Made by a program: the position numbers and the translations under genes. From JAEVLT01 sp050496765 (GTDB taxonomy: Bacteria; Bacillota; Bacilli; Bacillales; Cytobacillaceae): a stretch of 64,000 nt of DNA. The stretch spans positions 1 through 64,000 of the forward strand of contig NZ_JBNWEO010000011.1 in NCBI RefSeq assembly GCF_050496765.1, written 5' to 3'. This document shows positions 7,439 to 14,410 of this stretch, piece by piece. The notes under the pieces are model-generated. The model worked only from the letters and a program-made list of their open reading frames with translations, did not search any database and was not told the DNA's origin. Each line of letters opens with the position of its first letter. Position 1 is the first letter of the stretch.

Positions 7439-7735
7439 GTAATCTTCCTCCGCTTTTTGTTTTTTTGTTAAAACAAATTATTTCTCCATTTTCTCGTAAA
7501 ACTTTAAATGGACTTAATTTGTTTCATATTCGTAAGTTAATATAGTTTGTTTAACATTCTGATTGATTTTTAATGCATTCGTTAATTATTAAACAAACAA
7601 ATCAAACTTTTGTTAAACTTATAATAACAACACTTTGTTTTATCAGGCAAAAAATAACCCTCGGAAATTTTTCAAACATTTAAAGTTGCTATTTTTATAT
7701 CAATATTAGATAATAATTATCAAAGAGGTGGGGAT
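7439..7735. promoter_or_regulatory. Divergent control region of the island
   Basis: 297 bp separating the excisionase-like gene (left) from the HTH regulator (right). It is very AT-rich and repeatedly carries GTTTAAC/GTTAAAC-type words: TTTGTTAAAACAAATT at about 7465-7480, GTTTGTTTAAC near 7546, ATTAAACAAACAAATC near 7590, and TTTTGTTAAAC near 7610. Clustered, variously oriented copies between divergent genes suggest operators for the regulator. The exact promoters were not resolved. Confidence 0.5.
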
Positions 7736-8668
7736 ATGAATTATGCAGATTTATTAAGATGTTATATTAAAAAATCAAGATTAACTTTAGATGAAATATC
7801 ATTAAAACTTAGACAACAAGGAATAGCAGCAACAAAACCTTATTTAAGTAAACTTCAAAATGGAAAAACCCCTCCAGCAAGTGATAAATTGAATCAGGCA
7901 CTTGCAGAAATCACAGATGGAGATGCCAAAAAGTTACAGTGGGCCTCATTTGTTGAAAAGGCGCCAGAAGATGTTAAAAGGTTCTTTACTTTAGTAGAAA
8001 ATCCATTAATGTTTTCTCTATTAAAAGTAGAAGAAAAATTCCCCGGATTTTTAGAGGGTAAATATAAAGGTAGTAATCTTACCAAAGAGATTATGTATTC
8101 CGAAGAGTTTAAGCAGTTTTACGATTTATTTGGAGCTTTTATTGAAGGCATAGAAAAAGAGAATCAAAACCCTATATCAAAAGAGGAATATGAGGAAATA
8201 TATAAAGAAGAACCACCATTAGAAAAGGGAAAAGTTATTCAAATTAATCTATATGAGGCTTATCTAGATCATGCTAAGAAAACTATAAATAAAACTCCTG
8301 ACCAACTACTAGATGATGTTACATTCTTTAATGTATATACAGAAGCCTTTCATGCCCTTGAATTAAGATTAGACCAAATAATAGCAAACTCTATAATAAG
8401 AAACGGTGCTGAACCTGAATGGGCTACAGAATACATTGAAGGTCTTTCATTAAGAGAAAAGCTTGAGTCTGATCTAAAAATACATTTAGGTTATGATATT
8501 ACTGCTGAATCATTTTATACGGATTTAGTGAACATTATTAAACTAAGGAAGCAACCTGCTAACCCTTTAGCTAAAACAGAAAAAAAGACCGCAGAAAACA
8601 TAATAAATATAATTGAAAATGCTATTAAAGCCATTAATCTAAAAGTTAATGAAAATGGTTTTGAATGA
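7736..8668 (+). CDS. XRE-like HTH master regulator (Stl-like position)
   Basis: 310 residues, ATG 7736 behind AGAGGTGGGG. The N-terminal 50 residues form an XRE-type helix-turn-helix (LTLDEISLKLRQQGIAATKPYLSKLQNGKTPP). The rest is a mostly helical, charged region with no motif I recognise. In SaPI/PICI elements the Stl repressor has the same build: an N-terminal HTH plus a long sensor region that is bound by a helper-phage protein. It is followed by the integrase on the same strand and is divergent from the excisionase-primase arm, exactly as stl is. The sequence outside the HTH does not prove an Stl; a different island repressor is possible. Confidence 0.7.
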   Translation: MNYADLLRCYIKKSRLTLDEISLKLRQQGIAATKPYLSKLQNGKTPPASDKLNQALAEITDGDAKKLQWASFVEKAPEDVKRFFTLVENPLMFSLLKVEEKFPGFLEGKYKGSNLTKEIMYSEEFKQFYDLFGAFIEGIEKENQNPISKEEYEEIYKEEPPLEKGKVIQINLYEAYLDHAKKTINKTPDQLLDDVTFFNVYTEAFHALELRLDQIIANSIIRNGAEPEWATEYIEGLSLREKLESDLKIHLGYDITAESFYTDLVNIIKLRKQPANPLAKTEKKTAENIINIIENAIKAINLKVNENGFE

Positions 8669-8714
8669 CATTATTAAATTTTAGGAGGTGATGCCGTTTA
8701 ATATCAATCCCCCA

Positions 8715-8729
8715 TAAGCGTCTGTCCAC
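8715..8729 (+). repeat. 15-bp direct repeat, copy 2 (TAAGCGTCTGTCCAC)
   Basis: Exact copy of 7097-7111 in the same orientation. It lies between the regulator stop and the integrase Shine-Dalgarno, so a protein bound here could influence integrase expression. Confidence 0.6.
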
Positions 8730-8749
8730 GTTTGAAAGGGAAGATATTC

Positions 8750-9895
8750 ATGAAAAAATACAAGTCCAAAAAAGATAATGATTTATACTATTACTTTAAT
8801 GTTAAAAATGAAAAATTATGGGGATACCGTTATCGATATTATGATGCTCTCGGAAAAAGGAGAGAAAAGTCTCAACAGGGATTAAAGTCCGAAAAAGTTG
8901 CATACCGTGCCTTACTTGAAGTAAAGGCTAGTATTCTCAATGGTGAAGTAAAGCAAGTGGAGAATTCGAATTTAACAGTCTCAGAGTGGCTGGATATTTG
9001 GTTTGAAACTCATAAAAATGACTGGGAAATTACAACACAATTGCAACGAGAAAATGCTATTAAATATCAAATGAAGCCGATGCTTGGAAAATATAAGTTA
9101 GCCGAATTAGACAAGACCACCTATAAACGAGTATATATTAATAAACTTTTGGATTATTATGAACCTAGTACAGTACAATTATTTCATCGGCTCTTTAAGG
9201 TTGCGATTAACGCAGCAGTGGATGATGAAATTATTCCACGCAATCGTTTCAAGAAAATAACCATTCCAGTTGAAGAGGTAAACGATAACTTTCTCACAGC
9301 TAAGGAATTGAATGAATTTCTTAAAGCTGCTAAGGAATTAGAGAATATTACTAATTACACACTCATCTTACTTTTAGCATATACAGGTGTGAGGAAAGGT
9401 GAAGCTTTAGGGTTAAAGTGGAATAATATAGACTTAGAAAATAATAAAATTACCGTTGAACGTACTAGAGATAAAAAAGGGGCCCGTACTCCTAAAACGA
9501 AAAATAGTTACCGGACTATCAGAGTTGATAATATTTTAGTAAGCCAATTAAAACTGTACCGTACTTGGTGCAAGATGACAAAGCTATCATTCGGTAAACA
9601 CATTTCAGACGATGACTTTGTTTTTATCTCATATCAATCTGGTACTCCAACCGGAGAAAACACATTAAAATATAGTTTTGACCGAATCATCAAAAAAACG
9701 AAGTTAAAACGAATTACTCCACATGGATTACGTCATACCCATGCAACTATTTTGATTAGCCAGAAACAACCTGTTAATGTTATTGCTGATCGGTTAGGTA
9801 ATACACCCCAAATGATTTGGGATACTTACGGTCACATCTTTAAAGAGATGGAAGAAGAATCAGTTATTGCATTCAGCCAAGCATTACATTTCTAA
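8750..9895 (+). CDS. int: Tyrosine recombinase (island/phage integrase)
   Basis: 381 residues from ATG 8750, which has AAAGGGAAG upstream; the TTG at 8732 lacks a Shine-Dalgarno. An N-terminal arm-binding AP2-like domain (about 1-60, with GYRYRYYDALGKRREKS) is followed by a SAM-like core-binding domain (75-165) and the catalytic domain. Catalytic residues are R215 (YTGVRKGEALGL), K249 (RTPKTKNS), H325-x-x-R328 (PHGLRHTHA) and the nucleophile Y360 (WDTYGH). The usual second histidine position is N351 (RLGNTP), as in many phage-type integrases. It lies at the right edge of the AT-rich region, next to two GGGGGAGGTTTT repeats and core genes, so it probably integrated the island here. Confidence 0.93.
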   Translation: MKKYKSKKDNDLYYYFNVKNEKLWGYRYRYYDALGKRREKSQQGLKSEKVAYRALLEVKASILNGEVKQVENSNLTVSEWLDIWFETHKNDWEITTQLQRENAIKYQMKPMLGKYKLAELDKTTYKRVYINKLLDYYEPSTVQLFHRLFKVAINAAVDDEIIPRNRFKKITIPVEEVNDNFLTAKELNEFLKAAKELENITNYTLILLLAYTGVRKGEALGLKWNNIDLENNKITVERTRDKKGARTPKTKNSYRTIRVDNILVSQLKLYRTWCKMTKLSFGKHISDDDFVFISYQSGTPTGENTLKYSFDRIIKKTKLKRITPHGLRHTHATILISQKQPVNVIADRLGNTPQMIWDTYGHIFKEMEEESVIAFSQALHF

Positions 9896-9899
9896 TATT

Positions 9900-9923
9900 G
9901 GGGGAGGTTTTGGGGGAGGTTTT
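9900..9923 (+). repeat. Tandem 12-bp repeat after int, candidate integrase arm sites
   Basis: GGGGGAGGTTTT occurs twice without a gap, starting 4 bp after the integrase stop. Short G-rich direct repeats just downstream of Gram-positive integrases are plausible arm-type binding sites. The attachment core should lie between here and the terminator at 10000 (about 9924-9995), but no second core copy is visible in the window. Confidence 0.5.
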
Positions 9924-9999
9924 CAATATAACCGCCTCAAGCCTTGAAAACACTAGGGTTTGTAGGACTATTGAGTTCTACTCTCGTTAAGAACCAACC

Positions 10000-10037
10000 A
10001 AAACCCCGCACCGCAAATGGTACGGGGTTTTTTTTTT
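10000..10037 (+). terminator. Terminator between island and core genes
   Basis: ACCCCGCACC pairs with GGTACGGGGT (one C-A mismatch) and is followed by about eleven T's. The A-rich left side also allows use by the minus-strand gene ending at 10043. Confidence 0.85.
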
Positions 10038-10042
10038 TGGGA

Positions 10043-10243
10043 TTAATAGTAGGTACTTTCGGATAAACCGCATTTTTGGCACACACGCATAACCGATGTT
10101 TCGACAAAAACATGCTTGCAGTTAGACTGGATCGTTTCGAGCTCCCCTTGCAATTGTTGGAGCTTTTTCTTTATTGCAAGGATTTCCTCTTTTAGTCTTT
10201 CGATTTCATTGGATTGCATTTTAGCGATAGATTCTTGATCCAT
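10043..10243 (-). CDS. Coiled-coil plus zinc-ribbon-like small protein
   Basis: 66 residues from ATG 10243 (MDQESIAKMQ); GAGGAG within the end of thiC supplies the Shine-Dalgarno at a 10-bp spacing, while the TTG at 10252 is too close. Residues 10-45 form a heptad-like coiled coil (IERLKEEILAIKKKLQQLQGELETI). The C-terminal 25 residues hold NCKH...CQKCG, a possible zinc-binding C-x2-H...C-x2-C ribbon. It overlaps the thiC 3' end by 23 bp and is translationally coupled to it. I do not recognise the family; a link to thiamine synthesis is only suggested by the overlap. Confidence 0.6.
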   Translation of the reverse strand: MDQESIAKMQSNEIERLKEEILAIKKKLQQLQGELETIQSNCKHVFVETSVMRVCQKCGLSESTYY

Positions 10244-11993
10244 CGTTAACAAACTCCTCTGCTTTTTGTTTCATTCCTTCTTGAATGGTTGCTTCATTTA
10301 CCGGGTTCTCAACAGCCATCCCGCGAATATCGTGGGAAATTCGCATGGAACAAAATTTCGGACCGCACATGGAGCAAAAATGTGCTGTTTTGGCACCTTC
10401 AGCCGGCAAGGTTTCATCATGAAATTCTCTTGCCCGTTCAGGGTCAAGCGAAAGATTAAATTGATCATTCCATCTAAATTCAAATCGTGCTTTTGACAAA
10501 GCATTGTCCCTGATTTGGGCACCTGGATGACCTTTCGCCAAATCTGCAGCATGGGCAGCAATTTTATAGGTGATGACCCCTTCACGAACATCTTCTTTAT
10601 TCGGCAAGCCAAGATGCTCTTTCGGGGTTACATAACAAAGCATTGCTGTTCCGAACCAGCCGATCATCGCCGCACCAATCGCTGATGTAATGTGGTCATA
10701 GCCTGGTGCGATATCGGTTGTTAAGGGCCCTAATGTATAAAACGGTGCTTCATCGCAAATTTCCATTTGCTTATCAACATTTTCTTTAATCATGTGCATT
10801 GGCACATGACCAGGACCTTCAATCATCACTTGAACATCCTGTTTCCAGGCGATTTTTGTTAATTCTCCCAATGTTTCAAGTTCGGCAAACTGCGCCTCAT
10901 CATTAGCATCTGCAATACTGCCCGGGCGCAGACCATCACCGAGGGAAACTGAAATATCGTATTGCTTTAAAATTTCACAGATTTCTTCGAAGTGAGTATA
11001 GAGGAAATTTTCTTTATGATGGGCCAGGCACCATTGAGCCATGATGGAACCACCGCGCGAAACAATTCCCGTTGTCCTTGCAGCTGTTAATGGAATGTAC
11101 CTTAGTAAAACACCGGCATGGATCGTAAAATAATCTACTCCTTGTTCCGCTTGTTCGATTAGCGTATCGCGATAAACTTCCCATGTTAAATCTTCTGCAA
11201 TTCCATTGACTTTTTCAAGCGCCTGATAAATCGGCACCGTTCCGACCGGCACCGGGGAATTGCGAATAATCCATTCTCTTGTTGTGTGGATATTCTTTCC
11301 TGTCGATAAATCCATAATGGTATCAGCGCCCCAGCGGGTTGCCCAAGTCATTTTCTCGATTTCTTCATCAATAGAAGAACTGACAGCGGAGTTTCCGATG
11401 TTGGCATTGATTTTCACATGGAAATTTTTCCCTATAATCATTGGTTCGCTTTCCGGATGGTTAATATTTGCCGGAATAATCGCCCTGCCTCTGGCAACCT
11501 CCTTGCGGACAAATTCCGGATCCAAATTTTCCCGAATGGCGATAAACTCCATCTCTGGTGTAACTATTCCTTGTTTTGCATAATGCATTTGCGTAACATT
11601 GCGGCCAGGCTTTGCCCGTAAAGGTGTTTTATTGATCGTTGGAAATTGTTCGAGATTTGCTTTATTCTCACCTTCACGATATCCATTGTCACTCGCTTTG
11701 ATTTCCCGTCCATGGTAGGCTTCAACATCACCGCGCTCTAAGATCCATTTTCCCCTTAATGCCGGCAGTCCTTGGCGAATATCAATGGTAAACTGCTCAT
11801 CTGTGTAAGGCCCGCTTGTATCATACACACGTACTGGAGCATTTTCTTCTTCACCAAAAGAAGTGCGGGTTCGGCTAACGGAAATTTCTCTCATTGGCAC
11901 TTGAATATCTTCTCTCGAACCTTGGATATACACCTTCTTACTCCCAGTAAATTGCGACTTCAATTCGATGTTCATTGCTTTTTCCTTTTGCAT
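10221..11993 (-). CDS. thiC: Phosphomethylpyrimidine synthase ThiC
   Basis: 590 residues. Converts aminoimidazole ribotide to hydroxymethylpyrimidine phosphate, the pyrimidine half of thiamine, by radical SAM chemistry in the cytoplasm. Recognisable blocks include the long ThiC-associated N-terminal domain, TRWGADTIMDLSTGKNIHTTREWIIRNSPVPVGTVP, GDGLRPGSIADANDEAQ, MIEGPGHVPMHMI, and the C-terminal iron-sulphur motif CSMCGPKFCSM (C-x2-C-x4-C). The start ATG 11993 follows AAGGAGGAAG. The leader carries a TPP riboswitch and a terminator, so transcription should fall when thiamine pyrophosphate is abundant. No other thi gene lies beside it. Confidence 0.98.
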   Translation of the reverse strand: MQKEKAMNIELKSQFTGSKKVYIQGSREDIQVPMREISVSRTRTSFGEEENAPVRVYDTSGPYTDEQFTIDIRQGLPALRGKWILERGDVEAYHGREIKASDNGYREGENKANLEQFPTINKTPLRAKPGRNVTQMHYAKQGIVTPEMEFIAIRENLDPEFVRKEVARGRAIIPANINHPESEPMIIGKNFHVKINANIGNSAVSSSIDEEIEKMTWATRWGADTIMDLSTGKNIHTTREWIIRNSPVPVGTVPIYQALEKVNGIAEDLTWEVYRDTLIEQAEQGVDYFTIHAGVLLRYIPLTAARTTGIVSRGGSIMAQWCLAHHKENFLYTHFEEICEILKQYDISVSLGDGLRPGSIADANDEAQFAELETLGELTKIAWKQDVQVMIEGPGHVPMHMIKENVDKQMEICDEAPFYTLGPLTTDIAPGYDHITSAIGAAMIGWFGTAMLCYVTPKEHLGLPNKEDVREGVITYKIAAHAADLAKGHPGAQIRDNALSKARFEFRWNDQFNLSLDPERAREFHDETLPAEGAKTAHFCSMCGPKFCSMRISHDIRGMAVENPVNEATIQEGMKQKAEEFVNDGSRIYR

Positions 11994-12078
11994 GTAACTT
12001 CCTCCTTAAAATATTGATTTGATCTGGAAGATACAGCATCGTTCATTCCGCGATAAACGAAAGAATTGAATGAAAACA

Positions 12079-12106
12079 AAAAAGGTTCTGTTTGCACAGA
12101 ACCTGA
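12079..12106 (-). terminator. Riboswitch-controlled terminator upstream of thiC
   Basis: On the minus strand AGGTTCTGTG - CAAA - CAGAACCT is followed by TTTTTTGTTTT. It lies between the TPP aptamer and thiC and is the expected expression platform for transcription attenuation. Confidence 0.85.
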
Positions 12107-12162
12107 GTCATCATCAAAAAAGTAGCAGCTTGCTGTAAAAGGCAACAGCCATTGCTTTAGTC

Positions 12163-12260
12163 ACTACTTCCCTACGCTGGCATCATCCAGATCAGGTTCA
12201 AAGGGTCAAAGAATTTAGTGCCTTCTTTTCTCAGTCCGAGCATTACGGACTCCCCTAGTA
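12163..12260 (-). ncRNA. TPP riboswitch (THI element)
   Basis: Read on the minus strand, the conserved THI-box segments occur in order: CTAGGGGAGTCC (P1/P2), CTGAGA, GACCCTTTGAACCTGATC, then CCAGCGTAGGGAAGTAG closing P1. These match the thiamine-pyrophosphate aptamer that binds the pyrimidine in the CUGAGA pocket and the pyrophosphate in the other arm. An intrinsic terminator follows about 60 bp later and then thiC. Confidence 0.97.
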
Positions 12261-12378
12261 GAAAGATAGAATAGTAATTTTGTTCTTTATTAAAATACCA
12301 TACTTTTCAAAAAAATAAAAGGATTTCGTACTTGAATTGTACCCAACAGCGAATAATCTGCAAAAAAAATTAAATCCA

Positions 12379-12407
12379 GAATAGAGAAACATTTTGGAGC
12401 CATACTA
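12379..12407 (+). promoter_or_regulatory. Forespore sigma-G-like promoter of sspH
   Basis: GAATA (12379-12383) and CATACTA (12401-12407) are spaced by 17 bp, close to the sigma-G consensus (GNATR, about 17-18 bp, CATNNTA). It lies 30 bp upstream of the sspH start, as expected for a forespore-expressed spore protein. Confidence 0.6.
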
Positions 12408-12437
12408 CTGATGGACAATAAAAAGGAGGAAAGAAAT

Positions 12438-12620
12438 ATGGACAAAAATCGGGCAAAACAGATTTTCGACTCCCCAAATATGATAAAAGTAACGTATGAA
12501 GGAAAACCGGTTTACATTCAGCATGTGAACGAAGATCATACAGCAAGGGTTTATCCCCTCGATCATCCAGACAAAGAACAAAACGTACCGGTTAGCAGTT
12601 TAGTTGAGCAAGGCCGTTAA
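12438..12620 (+). CDS. sspH: H-type small acid-soluble spore protein
   Basis: 60 residues from ATG 12438, which follows AAGGAGGAAAGAA; an upstream in-frame ATG at 12411 lacks a Shine-Dalgarno. The sequence NRAKQIFDSPNMIKVTYEGKPVYIQHV matches the SspH family of minor spore-core proteins. SspH-type proteins are made only in the developing forespore; their contribution to spore resistance is minor. It is monocistronic between a sigma-G-like promoter and its own terminator. Its presence shows that the organism belongs to an endospore-forming lineage. Confidence 0.95.
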   Translation: MDKNRAKQIFDSPNMIKVTYEGKPVYIQHVNEDHTARVYPLDHPDKEQNVPVSSLVEQGR

Positions 12621-12658
12621 AGAGCCATTGCAACGAACAATTTCATTTTAGCCATTAG

Positions 12659-12697
12659 AAAAGGCCATTTCGTGATGAATTTGGCCTTTTCTTTTTT
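12659..12697 (+). terminator. Terminator of sspH, possibly bidirectional
   Basis: AAAAGGCCA pairs with TGGCCTTTT around a 15-base loop, followed by CTTTTTT. tyrS ends at 12716 on the opposite strand and may also use the hairpin. Confidence 0.85.
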
Positions 12698-12715
12698 ACA
12701 AAAACGTATTCCTTT

Positions 12716-13975
12716 CTAATATTTAATTAGAAAATACTTCTTTTTCCCCCGGCGAATGATTGTAAATTGTCCTTCAATTCGGTCGCTTTCACCCAAAGTA
12801 TAGGTCGGATCCGTTACCCGTTCCCCATTTACAGACACTGCTCCATTGCTAACATCTTCACGAGCCTGGCGCTTCGATGGAGAAATTTTGGCAGCTACCA
12901 GCACCTCAACAAGATTTACATCCATACCAGTCTTTACTTCAAATGAAGGCACATCCTTGAAACCTTGTTTAATCTCAGCAGCGGATAGCTCTTTTACATC
13001 ACCACTGAACAGGGCGGCTGAAATTTTCATTGCTTGGTGAAGTGCTGCCTCGCCATGAATTTGCCGGGTCATTTCTTCTGCCAGCGTCTTTTGCGCTTTG
13101 CGAAGATGCGGCTCTTCTTGGACACTCTTTTCCAGTTGTTCAATCTCTTCATGGGAAAGGAACGTAAACAGCTTCAAATATTTCACCACATCAGCATCAG
13201 CGGTGTTGATCCAGAACTGATAAAACTCGTAAGGAGTCGTTTTTTCCGGATCAAGCCATACAGCTCCGCCCTCTGTTTTGCCAAATTTCGTTCCATCTGC
13301 TTTTGTGACAAGCGGAATGGTTAACCCATACGCTTTCGAACCTTCCGGATGCATTTTTCTGATCAGTTCCAGTCCGGATGTGATATTGCCCCATTGATCA
13401 CTCCCGCCAATCTGGAGTTTACAATCATGATCCTCATACAAATGCAGAAAATCCATTGCCTGCAAAATGGTGTAGGTAAATTCCGTAAATGAAATCCCTG
13501 TTTCCAAACGCGATGCAATTGTGTCTTTCGCCAGCATATAATTGACCCCAATATGCTTGCCAATATCGCGTAAAAACGTAACGATATCCATGGAACCGGC
13601 CCAATCGTAATTATTCACCAGAATTGCGCCATTCTCGCCTTCAAACTCAAAAATGGCAGCAAGCTGTTTTTTAATTCCCTCAACATTTTGCTGAACCGTT
13701 TCCAGTGTTAACAGCTTTCGTTCTTCGCTTTTTCCACTCGGATCCCCAATCAGCCCGGTTGCCCCGCCGACAAGTACAATCGGACGGTGGCCATACATTT
13801 GAAACCTACGGAGTGTGAAAAAGGCAACTAAATGCCCGATATGCAAACTGTCGGCCGTTGGATCAACCCCACAATACAGCGAAATTTTTTCCTTTTTCAG
13901 GAGATCCTTCAAACTCTCCTCATCGGTTTGCTGATAAATAATCCCTCTCCATGCTAAATCCTGCAATAACTCCAC
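12716..13975 (-). CDS. tyrS: Tyrosyl-tRNA synthetase
   Basis: 419 residues from GTG 13975, which has GGAGG 9 bp upstream; the longer reading starts inside the leader terminator and has no homology there. Charges tRNA-Tyr with tyrosine. Class I signatures: LHIGH in GVDPTADSLHIGHLVAF, and a KFGKT version of the KMSKS loop (KADGTKFGKTEGG). The C-terminus carries an S4-like RNA-binding domain (SPSKRQAREDVSNGAVSVNGERV). The leader is a T-box with a UAC specifier, so expression is induced by uncharged tRNA-Tyr. Confidence 0.98.
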   Translation of the reverse strand: MELLQDLAWRGIIYQQTDEESLKDLLKKEKISLYCGVDPTADSLHIGHLVAFFTLRRFQMYGHRPIVLVGGATGLIGDPSGKSEERKLLTLETVQQNVEGIKKQLAAIFEFEGENGAILVNNYDWAGSMDIVTFLRDIGKHIGVNYMLAKDTIASRLETGISFTEFTYTILQAMDFLHLYEDHDCKLQIGGSDQWGNITSGLELIRKMHPEGSKAYGLTIPLVTKADGTKFGKTEGGAVWLDPEKTTPYEFYQFWINTADADVVKYLKLFTFLSHEEIEQLEKSVQEEPHLRKAQKTLAEEMTRQIHGEAALHQAMKISAALFSGDVKELSAAEIKQGFKDVPSFEVKTGMDVNLVEVLVAAKISPSKRQAREDVSNGAVSVNGERVTDPTYTLGESDRIEGQFTIIRRGKKKYFLIKY

Positions 13976-13993
13976 GTCTGTCAACCTCCAATC

Positions 13994-14225
13994 AAAAATA
14001 AAACGTCCCTGCAACATTTTGCAGGGACGCTAAAAACGCGCGGTACCACCCGGCTTGAGGAAAATCCTCCACCTTGAAAAATAACGGTTATAACCGTTCA
14101 CCGCTACTCTTACATTCACGGCAAAAGCTCCAGGATGTAATTCGTTCTTCTATTTGTACCAGCTTTCACCAGCCGCCGGTTCTCTAAAAACAGGGACAGA
14201 AGAACTACCGTTGATTCCCTTCACA
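13994..14225 (-). ncRNA. Tyrosine T-box leader with terminator
   Basis: On the minus strand the T-box core GGGTGGTACCGCG is at 14039-14051, preceded by stem I with AG-bulge and GGTG-loop features. The specifier loop GAATTACATCC has codon TAC at 14137-14139, which specifies tyrosine. The terminator at about 13994-14030 has GCGTCCCTGCAA paired with TTGCAGGGACG and a T-rich tail. Uncharged tRNA-Tyr would pair with the T-box bulge and favour the antiterminator, switching on tyrS. Confidence 0.96.
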
Positions 14226-14410
14226 GCATGATATTAAATTAACTATAGCATATTTTTTATCATATTTGTAATCCCCCTGTCAAATAAGACATGAAAGTTT
14301 CAGAATAATGCAGAAAGATGTCAAATTTTCTGTTTCGGGTATGCTATAATAATGATGATTTTAGGGGGTGCTGCTTAATCGAGACGATACATTTATGGGT
14401 AAAAAAAGCA

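Noticed and set aside
8692..8718. Eight-codon leader peptide before int (ATGCCG...TAA after AGGAGGTG)
   Set aside because: The ATG directly abuts the Shine-Dalgarno-like word, leaving no spacing; it could be a leader but cannot be supported.
5..9995. tRNA or tmRNA attachment target
   Set aside because: No tRNA-like 3' end was seen beside the integrase, and no long direct repeat of 9924-9995 was found in the left part of the window.
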